A DNA stretch of 32,188 nucleotides, taken from positions 1 to 32,188 of the forward strand of contig JAAUZZ010000024.1 of assembly GCA_014804345.1 (NCBI GenBank), read 5' to 3'. Every line of letters starts with the position of its first letter. The stretch's first letter is position 1. Source of the DNA: Lachnospiraceae bacterium. GTDB taxonomy: Bacteria > Bacillota > Clostridia > Lachnospirales > Lachnospiraceae. Shown here one piece after another: positions 27,379-32,188 of this stretch. The position numbers and the translations under genes were made by a program. The notes under the pieces were generated by a model that was not told where the DNA came from, did no database searches, and saw only the letters and a program-made list of their open reading frames with translations.

Positions 27379-28002
27379 ATGTCATTTTCGGGAGAGATAA
27401 AAGCGGAGCTGCAAAAAAAGGCAGCCACAGGAAATGCCGCGAGAGAATTTTTGCGGAAATCGTTTTTGGAAATCGGTTCAATGAGCAATCCGCAAAAGGG
27501 ATATCACTTGGAGTTTGTCTGTGAGAATGACAGTCAGGCAAAAACAATTGCGGAAACGATGAAGCAATTTGACATAGAGGCAAAGACGGCGCTTCGAAAA
27601 CGATATACGATTGTGTACTTAAAGGAGAGCGAGGACATTGTCAATCTCCTGAATGTCATGGGCGCGCACAACTGCCTTATGGAATTGGAAAATCTGCGTA
27701 TCTTAAAGGATATGCGCAATTCCATCAACAGAAGGGTAAACTGCGAAACGGCAAACATTTCAAAGACTGTCAGCGCGGCAAACAAGCAGATCGAAGACAT
27801 TCAATATATTAAGGAACATTACGGCTTTGATGATTTGAGTGACAATCTGCGTGAGATTGCCGAGGCGCGGCTTGCGTATCCTGACGCGACTTTAAAGGAA
27901 CTTGGGGAGCGCCTTGTTCCTCCCGTGGGAAAATCGGGCGTAAATCACAGACTCAGGAAACTTAGTGAGCTGGCGGACAGCATTAAAGGGAGGCAGAAAT
28001 GA
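27379..28002 (+). CDS. whiA: WhiA-like regulator lacking most of its first LAGLIDADG half
   Basis: WhiA proteins are DNA-binding regulators of division and envelope genes, usually about 310-330 residues. This one has 207. The family N-terminus MSFSGEIKAEL is present, then within about 10 residues the sequence jumps to FLRKSFLEIGSMSNPQKGYHLEF, the second LAGLIDADG half, followed by YTIVYLKESEDIVNLLNVMGAH and the intact helix-turn-helix region (KELGERLVPPVGKSGVNHRLRKL). About 100-115 residues of the first half are missing, in frame, with no stop. The ribosome site is CGGGAG before ATG 27379. It is followed by the lipid kinase gene with one base between stop and start. It may be a shortened functional form or a recent deletion. 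Confidence 0.88.
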   Translation: MSFSGEIKAELQKKAATGNAAREFLRKSFLEIGSMSNPQKGYHLEFVCENDSQAKTIAETMKQFDIEAKTALRKRYTIVYLKESEDIVNLLNVMGAHNCLMELENLRILKDMRNSINRRVNCETANISKTVSAANKQIEDIQYIKEHYGFDDLSDNLREIAEARLAYPDATLKELGERLVPPVGKSGVNHRLRKLSELADSIKGRQK

Positions 28003-28003
28003 A

Positions 28004-28918
28004 ATGAGCAAAAAGGCATTATTTATATTCAACCCTCACTCGGGAAAGGGATTGATCAAGAATCATCTTTTGGAAATCACGGATATCCTTGTGAAGGCGG
28101 ACTATGAGGTGACGGTATATCCGACGCAGAGCAGAGGAGATGCGGAACGAAAAATGCGGGAGCGTGAGAAAGACTATGCGCTTGTGGTGTGCAGCGGCGG
28201 TGACGGAACGCTCGATGAAATCGTGACGGGCATGATACAGTCGGGCTTTAAGACTCCCATCGGATATATCCCGTCGGGAAGCACAAATGATTTTGCAAAA
28301 ACGCTCAAAATCCCTTCGACAATGAGAAAGGCGGCTGAACTTATCGCGCGGGGAAAGGTATTTTCGTGCGATGTAGGACGCTTTAACAGGGATGTGTTTG
28401 TTTATATTGCGGCATTCGGGCTGTTTACGGAGGTTTCCTACGAAACGTCGCAGGAGATGAAAAATATGCTCGGGCATGTGGCGTATTTCTTGGAGGGCGT
28501 CAAACAGCTTACCAATATTAAGTCCTATTTGATAAAAGTGACATATGTGTCGGAAACCGGCGAGGAAGAAGTGATTGAGGATGACTTTATCTTCGGAATG
28601 GTAACGAACTCACACTCGGTAGGCGGTTTTAAGAGTATTGCGGGAAACGTTTTTAAGGGCAAGGTTGATTTAAATGACGGACTGTTTGAGGTTACGTTGA
28701 TCAAAGTTCCAAGAAATCCTGTGGAACTCAATTCGATACTGGCGTCGCTGGCGGTAGCGGACATTGATACGCAATATATGTATAATTTTAAGTCGGGAAA
28801 ATTGACCTTTGAATCCGAGGAAGAGGTGGCGTGGACGCTTGACGGAGAGTACGGTGGAAAACATACGAAAGTCGAGCTTTTAAACGACAAAGGAGCGATG
28901 GATATTCTGGTGAAATAA
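28004..28918 (+). CDS. Diacylglycerol/lipid kinase of the YegS/DgkB family
   Basis: The 304-residue cytosolic, membrane-associated enzyme shows the family motifs FIFNPHSGKG near the N-terminus, VVCSGGDGTLDEIV around 60-75 and GYIPSGSTNDFAKTL around 90, plus a C-terminal WTLDGE strand. It should use ATP to phosphorylate diacylglycerol or a related lipid, returning it to phospholipid synthesis. The frame is open from 27965, inside whiA, but ATG 28004 with GGGAGG at 27988-27993 is the probable start. It ends in a strong terminator, so it closes the hprK-murB-rapZ-whiA run. Confidence 0.92.
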   Translation: MSKKALFIFNPHSGKGLIKNHLLEITDILVKADYEVTVYPTQSRGDAERKMREREKDYALVVCSGGDGTLDEIVTGMIQSGFKTPIGYIPSGSTNDFAKTLKIPSTMRKAAELIARGKVFSCDVGRFNRDVFVYIAAFGLFTEVSYETSQEMKNMLGHVAYFLEGVKQLTNIKSYLIKVTYVSETGEEEVIEDDFIFGMVTNSHSVGGFKSIAGNVFKGKVDLNDGLFEVTLIKVPRNPVELNSILASLAVADIDTQYMYNFKSGKLTFESEEEVAWTLDGEYGGKHTKVELLNDKGAMDILVK

Positions 28919-28948
28919 AAAAGTGTCGCGGTTAAGCGACACTTTTTT
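28917..28948 (+). terminator. Strong rho-independent terminator after the lipid kinase gene
   Basis: AAGTGTCGC (28921-28929) pairs perfectly with GCGACACTT (28936-28944), loop GGTTAA, extended by A run and T run on either side. It can work in both directions. Confidence 0.92.
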
Positions 28949-28984
28949 ATCTTATAGAAGTTGCGACAACATAAATCATTAAGG

Positions 28985-29037
28985 AAAGAATTTGCTTTGC
29001 AAATTCTTTGAACGCAAGCTGCCGAGCTTGCGTTTTT
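28985..29037. repeat. Pair of adjacent perfect hairpins at convergent gene ends
   Basis: AAAGAATTTGC/GCAAATTCTTT (28985-28995 and 28999-29009, loop TTT) is followed by ACGCAAGCT/AGCTTGCGT (29012-29020 and 29025-29033, loop GCCG) and five T. The second looks like a plus-strand terminator and overlaps the stop of the minus-strand permease. The two-hairpin layout after TTAAGGA resembles the element at 31319-31402. Confidence 0.7.
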
Positions 29038-29896
29038 ATTCCAAGTTCAACCGCTTCGTCATCATATGGAGATTGATCAGATGCATGATCACGGAAACGG
29101 CTACAGACCAAAGCAGCGTGATGATCATCGTAGGGGAGATGACTTCAAACATCGGCATTGTTTCGGAGAGCGCTTCCGCCCGCAGCATTCTCGAGTAGGT
29201 TGGCATCATCGCCAGATATGAGATAAACTGTTGAATGCTGATAATGACAAAGTAAGCGATAATTGCGCCGAGAATGCGGTGCTTTGCGTAAAGCTGCCCA
29301 AGCGAGATGCAGCCGAGTACGGTCATAATGCCCGAAATGCTGGAAATGATCAAAAATATCAGATAAAAAGTCACAAACCCGCCAAGCGATATTCCGTATT
29401 CATCTCGAAACATTTCCGACAGCTCCGTAAACCCTTCGGTAAAAATGCGATGCCAATAGTGCGTGTCCCAGTATTCCGAAACATTGCCGATATGGTAAAT
29501 GCCTACGCCGATAATGATTAGAATCGTGACAACAACACAAGTAAGCATCATTAGATGACAAATAACAGATACGATCGTCTTTGCCGCAAGGAGCATTTTT
29601 GACTCAACAGGCAGCGTATGTGTCAAATATCCCTGATCCGTATAAGTCGTTTTGTAGAACCGAATGGCGATCACCAGCATTGTTCCTACAGTGCAGCCGA
29701 TAACGCCGAAATAGTAAAGCATGATGGAAAGCATCAGTGACAGTACCGAGAAACCCGCGGCAACATTGTCAAGCTTGGGGTCGATCGTAAGGATAATAAG
29801 GCAGGTAAGGAGCGTTGCGGCGCCGAGAATTCCCATCATAATAAAAATCGGAAAACGCAGCCCTTTCCATTCGTATTTCATCAATTTTCCTAACAT
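29036..29896 (-). CDS. ABC transporter permease, ABC-2 type
   Basis: The 286-residue protein is strongly hydrophobic with about six membrane segments (for example FPIFIMMGILGAATLLTCLIIL, shown in part as IMMGILGAATLLTCLIIL, and VTILIIIGVGIY). It has the usual ABC-2 start MLGKLMKYEWKGL. It pairs with the ATPase encoded directly upstream, with a 7-base overlap; GGGAGGT lies 7 bases before the ATG. The substrate is not visible; relatives in YtrA-controlled operons handle envelope stress or antimicrobial peptides. Confidence 0.82.
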   Translation of the reverse strand: MLGKLMKYEWKGLRFPIFIMMGILGAATLLTCLIILTIDPKLDNVAAGFSVLSLMLSIMLYYFGVIGCTVGTMLVIAIRFYKTTYTDQGYLTHTLPVESKMLLAAKTIVSVICHLMMLTCVVVTILIIIGVGIYHIGNVSEYWDTHYWHRIFTEGFTELSEMFRDEYGISLGGFVTFYLIFLIISSISGIMTVLGCISLGQLYAKHRILGAIIAYFVIISIQQFISYLAMMPTYSRMLRAEALSETMPMFEVISPTMIITLLWSVAVSVIMHLINLHMMTKRLNLE

Positions 29897-30618
29897 GCGT
29901 ACACCTCCCTGAAATAAGCGTCTACTGACTTATTATGCTGACTTCTGATAGCGTCTACCGAGGTGTGGAGCATCAGCGAGCCGTTCTTCATGAAAATCAC
30001 ATCGTCAAGCACGCTCTCAATATCGGAAATCAGATGCGTCGATAAGATAATCGTTGAGTTCGGATTGTAGTTTGTAATGATCGTGCGCAGAATATAATCT
30101 CTTGCGGCAGGGTCTACGCCGGCAATCGGTTCGTCAAGAATATAAAGCTCGGCATCGCGGCTCATGACAAGAATAAGCTGCACTTTTTCTTTCGTACCTT
30201 TTGAAAGCGTTTTTAATCTTGCCTCAGGACTAATGCCAAGCGATTCAAGCATTTGATATGCTTTCTCTTTGGAAAAGTTCTCGTAAAAGTCCGCAAAATA
30301 GTCGATCATCTGCGCTACCTTCATGCCGTTGTCAAGATAGGTACGTTCCGGCAGATAAGAAATAATGCGCTTGCTTTCCGCGCCCGGGAACATACCGTTA
30401 ATATACACACTTCCACTTGTCGGTGCAAGAAGTCCGTTGATCATCTTGATCAGCGTTGTTTTTCCGCAGCCGTTGGGTCCCAGCAGTCCGATGATCCGTC
30501 CGCGCGGGATCGTGAGATTCATATGGAAAACAGACATATAGCTTCCCATATTGGGATACCGCTTGCACAAATCGTTAATCTGGAGAAGCGGCGCCGCGTT
30601 CATGTATTGTTCGTTCAT
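29890..30618 (-). CDS. ABC transporter ATP-binding protein
   Basis: The 242-residue ATPase has Walker A LGPNGCGKTT, a Q-loop region at SYLPERTYLD, the signature LSKGTKEK (S-K-G-T in place of SGGQ), Walker B LYILDEPIAGVD and the H-loop LSTHLI. Signature and length are those of exporters with a separate permease. The frame is open to 30708, but GGGGGAA precedes ATG 30618, the likely start. It lies 25 bases after the GntR gene and overlaps the permease gene. Confidence 0.93.
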   Translation of the reverse strand: MNEQYMNAAPLLQINDLCKRYPNMGSYMSVFHMNLTIPRGRIIGLLGPNGCGKTTLIKMINGLLAPTSGSVYINGMFPGAESKRIISYLPERTYLDNGMKVAQMIDYFADFYENFSKEKAYQMLESLGISPEARLKTLSKGTKEKVQLILVMSRDAELYILDEPIAGVDPAARDYILRTIITNYNPNSTIILSTHLISDIESVLDDVIFMKNGSLMLHTSVDAIRSQHNKSVDAYFREVYAC

Positions 30619-30643
30619 AAATATTCCCCCTTCTAATAGAAAA

Positions 30644-31015
30644 TTAAACATTTGTATTGTTTGTATGGTTGTTGACGAGTGAAGTAATCTCGCTGTCGGA
30701 ATACCCAAGCTGCCTCATGTTGGCGAAAAAGCTGTTCATCTGTGTGACTGCCATTTTATGCTTTGCCGCTTCGATCATCTGTGTGTCCTGTGTTACCACG
30801 CGTCCCATATTCCGCTGTGTCATGACAAGTCCGCTGCGCTCCAGTTCCACAAAAGCGCGTTGCATGGTGTTTGGATTGACACTTGCCTCTGCCGCCAGAT
30901 CACGGACGCTTGGAAGCCATTCTCCCGGTTTGTATATTCCGCATACAATCCGTACTTGAAGCGTTTCCAAAATCTGCGCATAGATGGGACGATCAGAATT
31001 TAATTCCCATGCCAT
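30644..31015 (-). CDS. GntR-family regulator, YtrA type
   Basis: The 123-residue protein has only the N-terminal winged helix (PIYAQILETLQVRI, PSVRDLAAEASVNPNTMQRAFVELERSGLV in parts) and a short C-terminal helical dimerisation tail, which is the YtrA subfamily layout. Such regulators repress the ABC transporter genes that follow them in the same operon. A perfect 12-bp inverted repeat at its promoter is a likely operator. The ribosome site AGGAAGGAGAGG precedes the ATG. Confidence 0.9.
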   Translation of the reverse strand: MAWELNSDRPIYAQILETLQVRIVCGIYKPGEWLPSVRDLAAEASVNPNTMQRAFVELERSGLVMTQRNMGRVVTQDTQMIEAAKHKMAVTQMNSFFANMRQLGYSDSEITSLVNNHTNNTNV

Positions 31016-31033
31016 AAATTCCTCTCCTTCCTA

Positions 31034-31090
31034 ATATGTATTATTTAATTAATACACTAATACAATAATACATATGCATTGACTTGTCAA
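31034..31090 (-). promoter_or_regulatory. Promoter and operator of the GntR-ABC operon
   Basis: On the minus strand TTGACA (31090-31085), a 17-base spacer and TATTGT (31067-31062) form a promoter. ATATGTATTATT (31034-31045) and AATAATACATAT (31064-31075) are perfect 12-bp inverted copies, 18 bases apart, with the outer arm on the -10; GTATTA (31038-31043) and TAATAC (31050-31055) form a second, tighter symmetry. Autorepression is expected from the YtrA family. Confidence 0.75.
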
Positions 31091-31318
31091 TATATTTTTT
31101 GAAAGAAAAAATAAAAAATTTTTTTAAAAAATTTTCATGAAATAATATTTTGTAAAGCAAATTTTTCGTTGATTTTACTACGTTACCAGAGCAAAGTGAC
31201 AGTAAGTGTTTACATAAAATGTAAGTCTGACAAAAGGCAATAAATATTGACAAATGCGAAGTTTTTTGCCAATATAAATAAGATAGGTTAATTATTAAAT
31301 TATAAAAATGAAATAAAA
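31091..31318. other. AT-rich spacer before the oligopeptide permease gene
   Basis: No gene is seen in this divergent spacer. TTGACA at 31247-31252 is a good -35, but the best -10-like hexamers downstream (CAATAT at spacing 17, TATAAA at 31273-31278 at spacing 20) are imperfect, so the promoter of the permease gene is uncertain. The transcript would begin around 31280-31290, giving a leader of about 140-150 bases. Confidence 0.4.
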
Positions 31319-31428
31319 TTAAGGAGTTAAAAGTTTGAAAATTAAAATTTTCAAACGACAAGTTTTGTGCTACGCAAAAACTTGAGCCATTAGCTACTCC
31401 TAAAAAACAGTCGTAGCATGGAGGCTAA
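31319..31428 (+). ncRNA. Candidate structured leader RNA upstream of the oligopeptide permease gene
   Basis: Three stems can form one junction: AGGAGT (31322-31327) with ACTCCT (31396-31401); GTTTGAAAAT (31333-31342) with ATTTTCAAAC (31347-31356), loop TAAA; and CAAGTTTT..GTG (31359-31369) with CGC..AAAACTTG (31373-31384), loop CTA. TAGCTACTCC (31391-31400) can instead pair with the ribosome site region GGAGGCTA (31420-31427). The fold therefore has a built-in choice. No known riboswitch consensus was recognised. Confidence 0.5.
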
Positions 31429-31430
31429 AT

Positions 31431-32188
31431 ATGGTAAAGTACATTGCAAAGCGAGTCGGACTTGCAATCGTCACGATCTGGACAGTTGCGACGATTACAT
31501 TTTTTCTGATGAATATGGTTCCCGGAGGACCATTCCTTTCCGAAAAGGCGATCAGCCCGCAGGCAACAGCGGCCTTGCAGGCAAAATACGGTCTGGACAA
31601 GCCTTTATTCCAACAATATCTTACATATATGGGTGATGCCTTACACGGCGATTTCGGCGACAGTCTCAAACAAAGGGGACGTACCGTTATGGATATCATT
31701 TTGATGAAATTCCCTGTGTCTGCCAGAGTGGGAGGCATTTCCGTTCTCGTTTCTTTATTGATCGGAATTCCGCTTGGCTGCATTGCGGCGCTGAAAAGGG
31801 GGAAATTCTTGGACAGTCTGATCAGTGTGGTTGCCACCTGCGGAATTGCAGTTCCGAGTTTTGTTATCTGTACCGTGTTGTTGTACATTTTTGGTGTAAA
31901 ACTAAAGCTGCTTCCGACAATCGGTCTTACTTCATGGAAAAATTACATTATGCCGGTTATGGCGTTGTCTTTCTATCCGACAGCATATATCATGCGGTTG
32001 ATGCGTTCCTCTATGCTGGACGTTTTGGGACAGGATTATATGCGTACCGCAAAGGCAAAAGGTGTTTCCGGGTTTATGATATTATTCAAGCATGCGCTCA
32101 GAAACGCAGTGCTGCCCGTTGTTACTTATGTGGGCCCACTGCTTGCATACACTGTGACAGGAAGCTTTGTCGTAGAGAAAATCTTTAC
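31431..32188 (+). CDS. oppB: Oligopeptide/dipeptide ABC transporter permease, DppB/OppB type (3' end outside window)
   Basis: The first 252 residues of a membrane permease are present. The start MVKYIAKRVGLAIVTIW, the segment PGGPFLSEKAISPQATAALQAKYGLDKPLFQQY and the cytoplasmic coupling loop MRTAKAKGVSGFMILFKHALRNAVLPV (EAA-type loop, in parts) are typical of the OppB/DppB family. At least five hydrophobic segments are visible. GGAGG lies 7 bases before the ATG. It is probably the first gene of an opp-type operon whose other genes (second permease, ATPases, binding protein) lie beyond the window. Substrate (peptide, nickel or other) cannot be told. Confidence 0.93.
   Translation, partial: MVKYIAKRVGLAIVTIWTVATITFFLMNMVPGGPFLSEKAISPQATAALQAKYGLDKPLFQQYLTYMGDALHGDFGDSLKQRGRTVMDIILMKFPVSARVGGISVLVSLLIGIPLGCIAALKRGKFLDSLISVVATCGIAVPSFVICTVLLYIFGVKLKLLPTIGLTSWKNYIMPVMALSFYPTAYIMRLMRSSMLDVLGQDYMRTAKAKGVSGFMILFKHALRNAVLPVVTYVGPLLAYTVTGSFVVEKIF

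Overview
The window looks like a chromosomal segment of a Clostridia genome, most likely Lachnospiraceae. Three things point there: the clustered order hprK - ROK glucokinase - murB - rapZ - whiA - lipid kinase, a DUF4317-family protein, and AGGAGG-type ribosome sites with TATAAT promoters that often carry a TG extension. This placement is inferred from gene content only; no rRNA or tRNA gene was seen. Two base compositions are visible: about 1-9.4 kb is AT-rich with adenine-rich codons, while most of the rest is more balanced.

Region 1 (1-9.4 kb) is an accessory, defence-like island. It opens inside a type I restriction specificity gene (hsdS) at a run of at least 18 CAGA units. The gene is open through the run in one frame only, and both other frames stop within 7 bases after it, so it is a strong candidate for phase variation. 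hsdR follows with an ATGA overlap; hsdM must lie outside the window. Next comes a translationally coupled pair, a DUF262 (ParB/GmrS-like) protein and an AAA ATPase with an OLD-like TOPRIM domain, a candidate anti-phage module. After it lie remains of an AlbA_2/Schlafen-type gene and its repetitive tail, then a DUF2971 gene with two small unknown genes held between two ~87-bp near-identical repeats.

Region 2 (9.4-19.1 kb) starts after a perfect 15-bp terminator. It has a methyltransferase whose promoter implies a leaderless mRNA, a large membrane-anchored protein with a degenerate C39-like end, a long (type 2-like) isoleucyl-tRNA synthetase, an XRE-TPR regulator and, convergently, a DUF4317 protein.

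Region 3 (19.1-23.5 kb) holds a PNPOx-fold flavoprotein, a PIN toxin-like/antitoxin-like pair, nicotinate phosphoribosyltransferase (NAD salvage) and an MgtE magnesium channel.

Region 4 (23.5-28.9 kb) is the hprK-glcK-murB-rapZ-whiA-lipid kinase run, linking carbon catabolite control, glucose phosphorylation, peptidoglycan precursor synthesis and envelope regulation. WhiA is about 100 residues short because most of its first LAGLIDADG half is missing.

Region 5 (28.9-32.2 kb) has a minus-strand YtrA-type GntR regulator - ABC ATPase - ABC permease operon with a clear operator. Divergent from it is the first gene of an oligopeptide ABC transporter, preceded by a ~400-base leader that can fold into a three-way junction next to the start site. 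The permease is cut by the window end.
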